Below, in pieces: positions 40,501-49,378 of a DNA stretch of 64,000 nt. Numbering within the stretch: the stretch's first letter is position 1; each line of letters opens with the position of its first letter. Position numbers and translations under genes: made by a program. The notes under the pieces are model-generated. The model saw only the letters and a list, made by a program, of their open reading frames with translations. It did no database searches and was not told where the DNA came from. This DNA comes from Pseudooceanicola marinus. GTDB taxonomy: Bacteria > Pseudomonadota > Alphaproteobacteria > Rhodobacterales > Rhodobacteraceae. The stretch is taken from contig NZ_JAIVMC010000006.1 of NCBI RefSeq assembly GCF_020177265.1, positions 124,001 through 188,000 on the forward strand, written 5' to 3'.

Positions 40501-43437
40501 GGTCGCATCGACGGAGAACCGCAGGGGCGCCGGCGTGATGGTCAGCGTCGAGGGGATGACGGTAACGTCGTAGTTCGCCGCACTCTCGCCGGTGCCAGCG
40601 ACGGTGCCGGAAATTGCGTAGCTGCCGACGTCGCTTCCCAGCGTTGCGACAGAGGTCTGCGTGACGGCAAAGTCATCTTCGTGCGAGGCGCGCACCAGGC
40701 CGTCGAAATCCGCGGGCAGGAAGTTGCGGCTTGCGCCGTAGGTTCGTGTCCGATCGCGCAGCCGCACCGTCAGCGCACGGGGGTCGATGACCAGTTCACC
40801 GGTCGCCCCGTTGTCCACGATCCTGTAGTTGCCGACCGTCTGTTCCCCGAACACCGCGTCGTACTGCCCCACATCGGGCAGCTCCCCCAGTCCGGGCACA
40901 TCGGCCTGTGCCGAATCCAGCCCCAGGCCCGCCGCCGTATCGCCATTGCGGAACCCGGTGAAGGTGACCGGAACACCGTCGATGCTGTCGCCATAGGTCA
41001 GCCGGGTCTCGACCGGGCTTGCGATCAGCTCTGCCGGAGTGACCAGGAGGGTTCCCGGCACGAAGGTGAAACCGGTGTAGGTGTCCGTTTCCAGCGACAG
41101 GTCGCCCTGGCTGATCGAGATCTGATAGGAGCCGACATTGCTGTCCACGCCAGCATCGACCGAAAGCGACGGCATGCCGGAGGTCACGCCACCGAAGGTG
41201 TCGCCGGTCGCCAGCCCGTCGACCGAGAAGGTCAGGCGCGGGGCGCTGTCGCCATAGGCCCGGCTCAGGTCGTCTGCCGTCAGGGTCAGCTCTCCCAGAC
41301 CGGACAGGTAGAAGACCCGGCTGATGCCGTCCTCGGGCAGGCCCGACGGCGGGGCGCTGGAATAATCCGCTCGCGTGACCTCCGTCAGGGGCAGATCGGT
41401 CGTCAGGCGGGTCTCCGCCTTGTTGATCGAATAGGCCAGCAGGCGCTGGTTGGCACTGGCGTCCAGCCCCGAGAAGGCGCTTGAGGGCGCCTCGCTCAGA
41501 ATATTGCCGCCGGTCGAGGCCAGCACCAGGTCCAACGCGCCGGTGGTCAGCGGATCCGAAAGGTCGAAGTCCGACCCGAGGGACAGGTCGCCGTCGGTGA
41601 CGATGGACAGGCCGGTCAGGGAGGTGCCGGCCAGGCTGCCGTTGACGCTCAGCCCCCCGCCCTCATTGACGATGTTCAAAGCGCCAGAGAACCCGCCAGC
41701 CTGGGCGTTCAGCAGGTTGACCTGGCCGATCGCATTCGCGGCGTTGCCAAGGCTCACGTCACCGGAAATGGAGGCGCCGAAATCAAGGTCGATCACCTGT
41801 GCGGAGAAGGCAACGCCGTCCAGATCGACAGCCCCAAGCCCCGCAGAGCCGGAGGACCCGATGGAAATCCTGTTGGCCGTGATTGCCCCGGTGCCGGAGG
41901 ACGGGAACTCGGGAAAGTACTCGGCCCCTTGGATGCGCCCCTGCGCCAGAAGCGACAAGTCCCCGCCCTGAAGGTCGATCAAACTCTGGAGGTATATATC
42001 TTCGCCAGCTGTCAGTGTCAGGTTGTTGGTGCTGCCAGTGGCCGACACGACTGGGGCCATGCCGTAGATGCTGCCGCTGGCCTGCAGAACCACGTTGGTC
42101 GTCGCAAGAAGCCCCTCGACGGTCTCCGCCAAGATCTCGGACCCGCGCCGGTCAGGGTCCCATTCGCCCGACTCAGGCGCCGGGGTGACGGTGCCGCTGC
42201 CCGCATCGACGTCGGCGTCAGCACCCTGTGTCCGGACGTCCACGATCAACAGATCGTCCGGGTCCAGCAGCAAGGTCCCCACGCTGCCGGCTTGGGCGCT
42301 GAGATCGACCAGGGCGGGGCTGAACGCAAGCTGCTGCTGTCCGGAGACCTCGGCAAACCCGCCGTCCCCACCAGAGGCTCCACCGGTTGCCGTGATGCTG
42401 CCCTCGAACGAGGTCAGGCCGTCAGACCACAGGATGACCCTGCCACCGTCAGCCTCCCCGACGCTGGCCGAGGCCTCGAAGACGGCCGTCTCCGTCACTG
42501 TCAGCGTCTCGGCATTCGCGATCGCGGCATCCTGCCCCTGGAACCCGCCACCGGCGTAGATCTCCCCTCCGGAGCCATCCTGATTGCGGGCCTCCTGCGT
42601 GCCCGACACCTTTACGGAGCCGCCGCCCGAACTCAGCAGGATACGCCCGTTCTTGCGCTCGACGCCTGTTGCGCGAACGGTTCCGCTCTGATTGATCGCA
42701 AGGTCATAGACCGATCCACCAGCGGCCTTCAGCTCTGCCTGCGCGCTTTCGATCAGGCCCTGGTTGTCGACACCACGGCCGCCGACCCGAAGGCCCATGT
42801 CAATGTGCAGAAGCTGGTCGTCGGCAGGCCGCAGCCACGCCGAAGTCCCTGCGCCCAGGGCCACTGTCCCGGCCTCGGCTTTCAGGGTGCCAAAGTTGCC
42901 GATCCGCGGCGCCACGAGAACCACATCCCCCGCCGCGCTTTCGATCACACCCCGATTGATGACGGCGCCGGTGTCATCGCCGCTGAGGCGCAGGTCCCCC
43001 CCCAGCATGAACGCCGTGTCCTCGATATCCAGAGAGGAAGCCACGAAGCCCCCGCGCGACGCGATCCGGCCCGTTTCCCCGATGACCACGCCATCCGGGT
43101 TGAGCACGAAGACCTGTCCGTTTGCCGAAAGACTGCCGTCGATCTGCGACGCCCCTGCCCCGCCGGTCACCCGGTTCAGGATGGCGGCATTCTGACCCGG
43201 CTGAAGGTAGGAAATGGCCTCCTGCGTTCCAACGTCAAAACTCTGCCAATCAATGACGGCGCGATTGCTGCTTTGTCGGATCGTCGTGACCGCACCGCTT
43301 GAAGAAATCTGCGCACTACCCGAGCTGACCGCCCCGCCTTCTGGGCCGGCCAGAGCCTGTGTCCCCGTCATCGCACACAGCATGACGATCATGGCCGCAT
43401 GCGATGCGTAGTTCCTCAGATAGAAAGCATTCGTCAT
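37600..43437 (-). CDS. Two-partner secretion exoprotein (TpsA, filamentous haemagglutinin-like) with MBG repeats
   Basis: I chose the ATG at 43437, giving 1945 residues and a signal peptide (MIVMLCAMTGTQALA). The TPS secretion domain spans about residues 35-300 and has QSSNRAVIDWQSFDVG and NPDGVVIG (residues 113-120). About nine tandem MBG-type repeats of 80-90 residues follow between residues 712 and 1476, each starting with a YGD-like turn (AYGDSAP, TYGDSID, FYGDANP, VYGETAD). After these come two cysteines (C1615 and C1627) and a 300-residue helical, Ala/Gly-rich tail with hydrophobic stretches. It is probably a secreted surface adhesin. The tail is unlike a plain repeat ending and has no recognised toxin motif. 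Confidence 0.9.
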   Translation of the reverse strand: MTNAFYLRNYASHAAMIVMLCAMTGTQALAGPEGGAVSSGSAQISSSGAVTTIRQSSNRAVIDWQSFDVGTQEAISYLQPGQNAAILNRVTGGAGASQIDGSLSANGQVFVLNPDGVVIGETGRIASRGGFVASSLDIEDTAFMLGGDLRLSGDDTGAVINRGVIESAAGDVVLVAPRIGNFGTLKAEAGTVALGAGTSAWLRPADDQLLHIDMGLRVGGRGVDNQGLIESAQAELKAAGGSVYDLAINQSGTVRATGVERKNGRILLSSGGGSVKVSGTQEARNQDGSGGEIYAGGGFQGQDAAIANAETLTVTETAVFEASASVGEADGGRVILWSDGLTSFEGSITATGGASGGDGGFAEVSGQQQLAFSPALVDLSAQAGSVGTLLLDPDDLLIVDVRTQGADADVDAGSGTVTPAPESGEWDPDRRGSEILAETVEGLLATTNVVLQASGSIYGMAPVVSATGSTNNLTLTAGEDIYLQSLIDLQGGDLSLLAQGRIQGAEYFPEFPSSGTGAITANRISIGSSGSAGLGAVDLDGVAFSAQVIDLDFGASISGDVSLGNAANAIGQVNLLNAQAGGFSGALNIVNEGGGLSVNGSLAGTSLTGLSIVTDGDLSLGSDFDLSDPLTTGALDLVLASTGGNILSEAPSSAFSGLDASANQRLLAYSINKAETRLTTDLPLTEVTRADYSSAPPSGLPEDGISRVFYLSGLGELTLTADDLSRAYGDSAPRLTFSVDGLATGDTFGGVTSGMPSLSVDAGVDSNVGSYQISISQGDLSLETDTYTGFTFVPGTLLVTPAELIASPVETRLTYGDSIDGVPVTFTGFRNGDTAAGLGLDSAQADVPGLGELPDVGQYDAVFGEQTVGNYRIVDNGATGELVIDPRALTVRLRDRTRTYGASRNFLPADFDGLVRASHEDDFAVTQTSVATLGSDVGSYAISGTVAGTGESAANYDVTVIPSTLTITPAPLRFSVDATSRFYGDANPDFTVTPTGGTTWLNGDDVSDVSLSFSTTAGVGSDVGTYAVSVSGTARNYTIETSQSSAALTVTPAPLIVTADDLTKVYGETADGSWLDVDVTGLKLSDTVADLGPFQANSDGFGARADVVPDGYAVRITGVSNGNYVIASANMPTLDVTPATLDLSVGDASRAYGDSAFTVTGTTADGLMAWDSLADLGLVYTSDISDRFLDAGETRAIDAALGAGVTNYRLGSVSQGTATVTRRQVQGVINSFERYFGATRTPNLLVLGLVNGDTQDDIDGFSFDGLHDVALTDVGEYTVTGTIQDDNYELVSPAQGTMTILPRLITVVVPRQFRTYGDTDALQIEIGNMAPGHDLADVLNGGGFHSDGADPTANVGTYEVTGGFYNPNYEVQTQVLGDVVVQPAPLTIRMSDVTVAYGGTPEASYTLEGLRNGDQQINIFQGITPDYRMSSLELPDGVKENMVWADYVPQVSPDGWMPLSNYSLSIIGGSMEVVRREIIIAAQDILRELQGDWQREELYPGLVYAGGTLLDGQLVNGNALGLVYNGDFRSLVPGQTAEDVLEVAVALDGRVDPDADRKYDISVVGELGDVITRDTQVIQPIDVGGGEIESTTTTYTMDTKIFTDAEGNIVDAEVCENLGKTMVDGICDMGSNEIEVNKAPDVVSPLTAGLMEDLTSEPSDTLVEVFSAYLASAISSGAVDTDMIYLLDDLKNGRIDAATFMGRALADPEAAMVMTDAIDGYVQALVNADPADLTEAETLLRGRYEYRARRMAERMYWDLVVAKAEDDARRASADATLGGMVARAPAGYVLDGVLGDYSRDLGDQLLAISGGAGAAAFAGGTTAVPIAFVANTAAQAAPLGAIILNKASTEAAVAAAHVALNKMSAILGGGISSSAAGVAGGVFLTAAVIGVQSGIAQATAANREAELESFMARLNPSSFDPANVPPALHSLIMSELATGANLGGN

Positions 43438-43450
43438 AAATCCGCTCAGG

Positions 43451-43483
43451 CAAAACTCAAAACTGACCAAGTTTTTAGTTTTG
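43451..43483. promoter_or_regulatory. AT-rich 33-base palindrome before tpsA
   Basis: CAAAACTCAAAACT (43451-43464) pairs with AGTTTTTAGTTTTG (43470-43483) at 13 of 14 positions around GACCA. The arm nearest the gene ends 14 bases before the tpsA ATG, so in the mRNA the hairpin would sit right against the ribosome site. It also lies 44 bases after the upstream LuxR/hydrolase stop. It could be an operator, a translational control hairpin, or that gene's terminator. Confidence 0.6.
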
Positions 43484-43526
43484 CCCGGAATTTCCAACAA
43501 TTCCCATTTGGGGACCCTGCTGGAAT

Positions 43527-45359
43527 TTAACCGACCAGCGCCTCCGCCAGCGGCCCGCGGCGATCTGCGGCGGGAATGTCATAGTCCGCCCCCGCTGCGG
43601 CTGCCAACAACCAGTCCCATTCGGCCTTGATCATCGAGTGGCCCATGCCTTCGAGGATGTGCAGCGTCGCTCGCGGCGCTTTCTCGGCCAGGGCGACCGC
43701 GCCTTCGACCGAGTTCATCCGGTCGCAGTCCCCCTGAAACAGATGCAGCGGCACATCCAGATCGGCCAGATCGAACCCGAGGTCGCGCCCGATATGTCGA
43801 TGTTCCTGGATGACCCCCTCGAAGCCCGACGCCGTGCGCTCTTCCAGCATCAGCTGCACGCTCCTGAGCAAGCTCGGCGAGCTGAGGATCGCCTTCTCAT
43901 GATCGCAGGTCGCTTCGTCGATGGCCTTCTGCGCGAACTTGCCGGGGTCCTGGATCACCGACTTGCACAGGAACGGTATCAACCAGCGCAAGACCAACGG
44001 AGAGCGGCGCCCGATCACTGCAGAAATCTTGTGCAGGTAATTCCCCGTGGCACTGCGCTCCGCCCCACGGTCGGGGTTGTGAACCGATGCCAGAACCACC
44101 CGGTCACATCTATCCTGAAACGCGGCGGCGACATGCAGCGCGCTGATGGCACCAAAGGAATTGCTGATAAGCGCGAAACGATCAATGCCAAGGGCAGCCG
44201 ACAACAGGCCCACATCCTGCGCATCGCCAGCGGCCGACTTCCGCCGTATGAAGGTCGATCGGAACGTCCCCGGCCGACAGGGAACAATCAGCCGCGCCCC
44301 GAGACGGTTCAGGATCGGCTCGAAAGCCTCCGGGAACCGCAGCACATCCAGGCCCACGCCAGAAAGGGCATCGTAGTGAATGATCGGGTAGCCATCCGGG
44401 GTCCCAAGCGCGAAATACTCAATCACCCCGCCCTCGGGACGTTCGATCTGGTGCCGCACCGACGCTCCATCCGACCGGGAAAAATCCGCATTCAAGACCG
44501 AGAGCGGGCTATGCAAGGCGGCGCGGATCAGCTCGGTCTGCCCCGACAGACCGATCGTCTGACATATATCCTTGAGGTAGGTGCGCGCGCTTTCATAGCT
44601 CAGATCAACGGCGGTTGAGGTCTTGCGAAGATCAGCATGTTCAAGAAAGGCGCCCAGGAACTTTCGGCGGCCCGGCGAGAGCCCGTAGGTCGCCCCGAGG
44701 TTTGCGGCGATACGCTGGGGATCCCGCGTCAAACGCAGTCGTACCCAGACCACGCGCGCAGGCAGCCCGAGCTTTTGCACCAGATTGGGACCCAGCAATA
44801 TTTCTTCCGCCGCCCCCTCCTCGTCCGCGGTAAGGCGCATGGGCTGCTGCATTGTCGCGTACTGGCGGCGCAGCGCCTGCGGAAGCCCGTCGCGGGGGCG
44901 GCGCTCCCCGTCGTGCCCACCTGCAAATGTCTCAGCCGTGGCCTGGGACGACATGAGCTCGGGCGACAGCTCCTGACCATCGCTGTCAAAGAGCTGAAAA
45001 GACACCGACAGGCTGACCAACAGCTTGCGGCCAAGCTCGCCCTCATCCCGTCCCGCACTCAGACGGTCCGATATTTCCATGGCACGCTCGACGTGCCGAC
45101 GCAGATCTTCCAGGCCCTGAGTGCTCTCGACACTGGCGATATCCCCCGCATCAATGAGCGCCTCGATCCGGCCGACCATTTCCGCCCAGCGCGAATTGTC
45201 GAGCGCGAGATCGTAAATCAAATGCGAGAGCTGCGCGAAGTGGGCTGGCGAAAGACGTTGGGAAGACTCGCTGGCGTTCTCGGGACTATTGACTGCGTTA
45301 TCGTTCACGAGATCTCCCAAACACTGCTTTCCCGTCGCTACGGACTTTCGAACTTTCAT
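43527..45359 (-). CDS. LuxR-type HTH / alpha-beta hydrolase fusion protein
   Basis: The 610-residue protein has three parts. Residues 1-220 are mostly helical with no family I recognise. Residues about 225-282 form a LuxR-type HTH (YGLSPGRRKFLGAFLEHADL, then YESARTYLKDICQTIGLSG). Residues about 310-600 form an alpha/beta-hydrolase with nucleophile Ser401 in ISNSFG, acid Asp544 in FQGDCD and His574 in GMGHSM. The nucleophile elbow is S-x-S-x-G rather than the standard G-x-S-x-G. A regulator with an intact-looking hydrolase triad could bind or hydrolyse an ester or lactone signal. It lies directly upstream of tpsA on the same strand. The start at 45359 has only a weak ribosome site. Confidence 0.82.
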   Translation of the reverse strand: MKVRKSVATGKQCLGDLVNDNAVNSPENASESSQRLSPAHFAQLSHLIYDLALDNSRWAEMVGRIEALIDAGDIASVESTQGLEDLRRHVERAMEISDRLSAGRDEGELGRKLLVSLSVSFQLFDSDGQELSPELMSSQATAETFAGGHDGERRPRDGLPQALRRQYATMQQPMRLTADEEGAAEEILLGPNLVQKLGLPARVVWVRLRLTRDPQRIAANLGATYGLSPGRRKFLGAFLEHADLRKTSTAVDLSYESARTYLKDICQTIGLSGQTELIRAALHSPLSVLNADFSRSDGASVRHQIERPEGGVIEYFALGTPDGYPIIHYDALSGVGLDVLRFPEAFEPILNRLGARLIVPCRPGTFRSTFIRRKSAAGDAQDVGLLSAALGIDRFALISNSFGAISALHVAAAFQDRCDRVVLASVHNPDRGAERSATGNYLHKISAVIGRRSPLVLRWLIPFLCKSVIQDPGKFAQKAIDEATCDHEKAILSSPSLLRSVQLMLEERTASGFEGVIQEHRHIGRDLGFDLADLDVPLHLFQGDCDRMNSVEGAVALAEKAPRATLHILEGMGHSMIKAEWDWLLAAAAGADYDIPAADRRGPLAEALVG

Positions 45360-45558
45360 ACATGACGCCAGATTTCATCCTAGCAGCGGCCCGTTCCGAA
45401 TAGCCACAAGTCTGCAATTAAAACGAAGAGCCCCGCATTCTCAGACGCCTTCCTGTCTCAACTTATGCTGCCACTTGAAGCCGACGGGCCACGGCACTGC
45501 GTCCCGGCCTGCTTGCGCCTTGGGGTTCCGAACATCTTTCCAGTCGAACACATCCCGC

Positions 45559-46476
45559 CTAAAGCCGCCGCAGAACCTCCTCAAGCACGCGTTCGGTGGC
45601 GCGCGGCAGTTGCTGACCCCGGTTGGCGAGGACGAAATAGGGGGAGACGGTGATGCGTTCGGCCATGTCCAGTGCGACGAGGCTCGCGCCCAGGCTGTCT
45701 CCCGCAAGGATCTCGGCGACCTCCTCGGACTGCGGGGCGATGACATCGGAATGGGCCAGAAGGGACAGCACCACCAGCAGCGACGAGGAGTTCGAGATAT
45801 TGCCCGGCACCGCCGTTCCCGATTGCAGGAAGGCCGCCTCGACCGCCTGGCGGATCGGCGAGCCCCGTTCCTGCATCACCCATTCATAGCCCGTCACCGC
45901 GTCCAACGGCAGGGCGCGGTGATCGGCCAGCGGATGACTTTCGCGCACCATCAGCGCCACGTTTTCGGACCGGGCGGGGTAAACGTGAAACTCGTGGCTG
46001 TCCTGGTCCGGCATCAGGCGGGCAATGATGAAATCGAACCGACCTTCGCGCAGACCGCGCACCAGCTCGACCGAGGGGCCCACCTCGATGGTCGCCTCGA
46101 TGTCGGGACTTTCGGCCTTCACCTGGCGCAGGGCGGGCATCAGGAACCCCATGGCCGGCCCGGTCACCGCGCCGACCCGGATCTCGCCCGCCTGCCCTTC
46201 GGCAAGGTTGCCGACCTCGGACTGCAGCGTTTCCAGCTCCCTCAGAATCACCCGGATGTGCCGCAGGAAGGTCTCCCCCACGGGGGTAGGCTCCATCCAG
46301 CGGGGATGGCGAACGAAGAGCGGCGCGCCCAGTTCGGCCTCGACATCGGCCAACATGCGGCTGGCCGCAGGCTGCGACATCGCCAGCGCCTCCGCCGCAA
46401 GCTGCAGCTTCTGGCGCCGGGCGATCTGATCCACGAGCCTGAAATGTATGGGTTTGAGGCGTTTTATGAGGTCCAT
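45559..46476 (-). CDS. gbpR: LysR-family regulator, GbpR-like (sugar-binding protein regulator)
   Basis: The 305-residue protein has a LysR HTH at residues about 10-70 (LQLAAEALAMSQPAASRMLADV) and an effector domain to the C-terminus. It is divergent from a ChvE-type gene. In Agrobacterium, GbpR is the LysR regulator of chvE, and the gene pair here has the same arrangement. It therefore probably controls the chvE-gguAB and sugar-catabolism operon in response to aldoses. The identification rests on context plus general similarity of the N-terminus, so I rate the name lower than the family. A 169-base spacer with two CAGATATG repeats lies between the genes. Confidence 0.88.
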   Translation of the reverse strand: MDLIKRLKPIHFRLVDQIARRQKLQLAAEALAMSQPAASRMLADVEAELGAPLFVRHPRWMEPTPVGETFLRHIRVILRELETLQSEVGNLAEGQAGEIRVGAVTGPAMGFLMPALRQVKAESPDIEATIEVGPSVELVRGLREGRFDFIIARLMPDQDSHEFHVYPARSENVALMVRESHPLADHRALPLDAVTGYEWVMQERGSPIRQAVEAAFLQSGTAVPGNISNSSSLLVVLSLLAHSDVIAPQSEEVAEILAGDSLGASLVALDMAERITVSPYFVLANRGQQLPRATERVLEEVLRRL

Positions 46477-46506
46477 GGCGCCTGCATAGCATGGAACATA
46501 ACAATC

Positions 46507-46546
46507 CAGATATGGAAATCGCCAGAAATAGAATTTTACAGATATG
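46507..46546. promoter_or_regulatory. Repeated CAGATATG elements in the gbpR-chvE spacer
   Basis: CAGATATG occurs at 46507-46514 and 46539-46546, 32 bases apart, in the AT-rich part of the divergent promoter. It may form part of the GbpR site or overlap the chvE promoter. Confidence 0.35.
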
Positions 46547-46645
46547 ATCCGAAAGGGCTACCCAAGGCGCGGTTGAGGAGACCAAACAGATAATGCGGCC
46601 CCGGGGGGAAAGCCCGGCAAACCGGCCGTGAAAGTGGAGGAGATC

Positions 46646-47698
46646 ATGACTTTCAAGACACTCGCGGCCAGCACGGCCGCCGCTCTCGTGTTCGCAACCG
46701 GCGCCTATGCCGACGGTCTGATCGGCATCGCCATGCCGACCAAGTCCTCGGCGCGCTGGATTTCGGACGGCAACTCCATGCAGGAGCAACTGCAGGAGGC
46801 TGGCTTTGAAACCATCCTGCAATACGCGGAAGACGACATTCCGAACCAGGTTGCGCAGATCGAGAACATGATCACCCGCGGCGTGGACGTGCTGGTGATT
46901 GCCGCCATCGACGGCACCACCCTGTCGAACGCGCTTGAAAACGCCTACTACGCGGACATCCCGGTCATTTCATATGACCGCCTGATCCGCGACAGTGAAT
47001 ACGTCAGCTACTACGCCACCTTCGACAACTTCCAGGTCGGCGTGCAGCAGGCCACCTCGCTGGTGGACGGGCTGGAAGAACGCTTCGGCGACGGGCCCTA
47101 CAACGTCGAACTGTTCGGCGGCTCCCCGGACGACAACAACGCCTACTTCTTCTACAACGGCGCCATGTCGGTCCTGGACCCGCTGATCGAGGACGGCACC
47201 ATCAACATCGTGTCGGGCCAGATGGGCATGGACACCGTGGGCACCCTGCGTTGGGACGGGGCCGTCGCCCAGGCCCGCATGGATAACCTGCTGTCCGCCT
47301 ACTACACCGACGAGATGGTGCATGGCGTGCTGTCGCCCTACGACGGGCTGTCCATCGGCATCCTGTCCTCGCTCAAGGGCGTGGGCTACGGCTCCGGCGA
47401 CATGGAAATGCCGATCGTCACCGGCCAGGACGCCGAACTGCCCTCGGTGAAGTCGATCATTGCCGGTGAGCAGTATTCGACCGTCTTCAAGGACACCCGC
47501 GAACTGGCCGGCGTCGCCGTCGACATGGTCGAGGCGCTGGTCGAGGGATCGGAGCCCGAGATCAACGACACCGAGACCTACGACAACGGCGTGAAGGTCG
47601 TCCCCTCCTACCTGCTGGAACCGGTCCTCGTGGACAGTTCCAACTGGAAGGAAATCGTGGTCGACAGCGGTTATCACCCCGCCGACGCCTTCGAGTAA
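46646..47698 (+). CDS. chvE: Multiple sugar-binding periplasmic protein (ChvE)
   Basis: The 350-residue protein starts at an ATG behind GTGGAGGAG and has a signal peptide ([17 protein letters not shown], cleavage near residue 22). It matches ChvE-type sugar receptors in length and motifs: [20 protein letters not shown] near residues 26-45, [18 protein letters not shown] near 80-97, and [11 protein letters not shown] near 111-121. ChvE binds several aldoses, including galactose, arabinose, glucose and fucose. It is followed after a hairpin by the ATPase gguA and permease gguB, and then by the enzymes that degrade galactose and arabinose. Confidence 0.94.
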   Translation: MTFKTLAASTAAALVFATGAYADGLIGIAMPTKSSARWISDGNSMQEQLQEAGFETILQYAEDDIPNQVAQIENMITRGVDVLVIAAIDGTTLSNALENAYYADIPVISYDRLIRDSEYVSYYATFDNFQVGVQQATSLVDGLEERFGDGPYNVELFGGSPDDNNAYFFYNGAMSVLDPLIEDGTINIVSGQMGMDTVGTLRWDGAVAQARMDNLLSAYYTDEMVHGVLSPYDGLSIGILSSLKGVGYGSGDMEMPIVTGQDAELPSVKSIIAGEQYSTVFKDTRELAGVAVDMVEALVEGSEPEINDTETYDNGVKVVPSYLLEPVLVDSSNWKEIVVDSGYHPADAFE

Positions 47699-47718
47699 GA
47701 TCGGCCCCCCGATCGCCC

Positions 47719-47742
47719 GCGGCCGGTTTCCGGACCGGCCGC
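47719..47742 (+). terminator. Intra-operon hairpin after chvE
   Basis: GCGGCCGGT and ACCGGCCGC form a perfect 9-base-pair stem with a 6-base loop, starting 20 bases after the chvE stop. There is no T-tract. It probably stabilises chvE mRNA or lowers read-through into gguA. Confidence 0.6.
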
Positions 47743-47812
47743 CACGGCCCTCAGGTGCGCCATGCTGCGCCCTGGGCGCGCCCTCCCCTCAAAGACTGCA
47801 GAAGGCAAAGCC

Positions 47813-49366
47813 ATGACTTCTTTGCTTGAAATGCGCGCCATCACCAAGGAATTCCCCGGTGTGAAGGCCCTGGACAACGTCAACCTGACGGTGGCGACGG
47901 GCGAGATTCACGCCATTTGCGGCGAGAACGGCGCCGGGAAATCCACGCTGATGAAAGTGCTCTCCGGCGTCTATCCCGCCGGCACCTACGACGGTGAAAT
48001 CCACTACGACGGCAAGCTGGCCCAGTTTACGGACATCAATGACAGCGAAGAGGTGGGCGTGATCATCATCCACCAGGAACTGGCCCTGGTGCCGCTGCTG
48101 TCCATTGCCGAAAATATCTTCCTCGGCAACGAGCGCGCGAAGAACGGCGTGATGGACTGGCGAGAGACCTTCCGCCTGACCGAGGACCTGCTGAAGCGGG
48201 TCGGCCTGGTCGAGAACCCCGGCACGCTGATCGACAGCCTGGGCGTCGGCAAGCAGCAGCTGGTCGAGATCGCCAAGGCCCTGTCCAAGGACGTGAAACT
48301 GCTGATCCTGGACGAACCGACCGCAGCCCTGTCGGAGCATGACAGCCAGGCCCTTCTGGACCTGATGCTGGAGCTGAAGGCCAAGGGCGTCACCCAGATT
48401 ATCATCTCCCACAAGCTGAACGAGGTCCGCCGCGTGGCCGACAGCGTGACGGTGATCCGCGACGGGTCGACCGTGTCGTCGATGAACGCCCACGAGGAAG
48501 AGATTACCGAGGACCGCATCGTGCGCGACATGGTGGGCCGGGACATGTCCGACCGCTATCCGCCGCGTCCGCACCGCGCGGGCGAGATGCTGATGGAAGT
48601 CGAGGGCTGGAACGTCTGGCACCCTGAACATGCCGACCGCCAGGTAATCCGCAACGCGTCCTTCAACGTCCGCGCAGGCGAGGTCGTCGGCATCGCGGGC
48701 CTGATGGGCTCCGGTCGGACCGAGCTGGTGATGTCGATCTTTGGCAAGAGCTACGGCAAGAACATCTCGGGCAGCGTGAAGATGCACGGGGCGCCCGTGG
48801 ATGTCTCCACCGTGGGCAAGGCCATCGACGCGGGCCTGGCCTATGTCACCGAGGACCGCAAGTCGCTGGGCCTGGTGCTGGAGGAGACGATCCAGAAGAA
48901 CATCACCCTGGCCAACCTGCCCGGCGTATCGAAATCCGGTGTCATCAGCGAGGGCGAGGAAACCCGCGTCGCGGAGGACTACCGCCGCGCGATGAACATC
49001 CGCACGCCATCGGTCTTTCAGAAGGTGATGAACCTCTCAGGCGGCAACCAGCAGAAGGTGGTGCTGTCCAAGTGGCTCTTCTCCGGGCCGGAGGTGCTGA
49101 TCCTGGATGAGCCGACACGCGGCATCGACGTTGGCGCGAAATTTGAAATTTACAACATCATCAATGACTTGTCGGAACAGGGCAAGGGCGTGGTGATGAT
49201 CTCCTCCGAGATGCCCGAACTGCTGGGCATGTGCGACCGCGTTTACGTGATGAACGAGGGCGCGCTGGTCGGAGAACTGACGGCGGCCGAGGCCAGCCAG
49301 GAAAAGATCATGTCGATGATCGTCACCGATGTCGTCGACGAGCCTGTCTCGGGCGCTGCGGAATAG
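47813..49366 (+). CDS. gguA: Sugar ABC transporter ATP-binding protein (GguA/MmsA-type, two NBDs)
   Basis: The 517-residue protein contains two ABC nucleotide-binding domains. The first has Walker [10 protein letters not shown] at residues 37-45, a degenerate signature LGVGKQQ near 142, and Walker [12 protein letters not shown]. The second starts near residue 255, has a degenerate Walker A ([10 protein letters not shown]), the full signature [13 protein letters not shown] near 405 and [13 protein letters not shown]. This asymmetry is normal for sugar-importing CUT2 ATPases. The ATG at 47813 follows GAAGGC; the extension to 47762 lacks a site. It energises the GguB permease. Confidence 0.94.
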   Translation: MTSLLEMRAITKEFPGVKALDNVNLTVATGEIHAICGENGAGKSTLMKVLSGVYPAGTYDGEIHYDGKLAQFTDINDSEEVGVIIIHQELALVPLLSIAENIFLGNERAKNGVMDWRETFRLTEDLLKRVGLVENPGTLIDSLGVGKQQLVEIAKALSKDVKLLILDEPTAALSEHDSQALLDLMLELKAKGVTQIIISHKLNEVRRVADSVTVIRDGSTVSSMNAHEEEITEDRIVRDMVGRDMSDRYPPRPHRAGEMLMEVEGWNVWHPEHADRQVIRNASFNVRAGEVVGIAGLMGSGRTELVMSIFGKSYGKNISGSVKMHGAPVDVSTVGKAIDAGLAYVTEDRKSLGLVLEETIQKNITLANLPGVSKSGVISEGEETRVAEDYRRAMNIRTPSVFQKVMNLSGGNQQKVVLSKWLFSGPEVLILDEPTRGIDVGAKFEIYNIINDLSEQGKGVVMISSEMPELLGMCDRVYVMNEGALVGELTAAEASQEKIMSMIVTDVVDEPVSGAAE

Positions 49367-49378
49367 GGAGTGGGAAAC

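Noticed and set aside
38899-41484. Plus-strand open frame of 861 codons opposite tpsA.
   Set aside because: It follows the repeat structure of tpsA on the other strand and shows no family motif.
37719-43200. Possibility that the tpsA product is a contact-dependent inhibition toxin (CdiA) with an immunity gene.
   Set aside because: There is no VENN-type motif before the tail, and no small immunity-like gene follows; tpsB lies 5 bases downstream.
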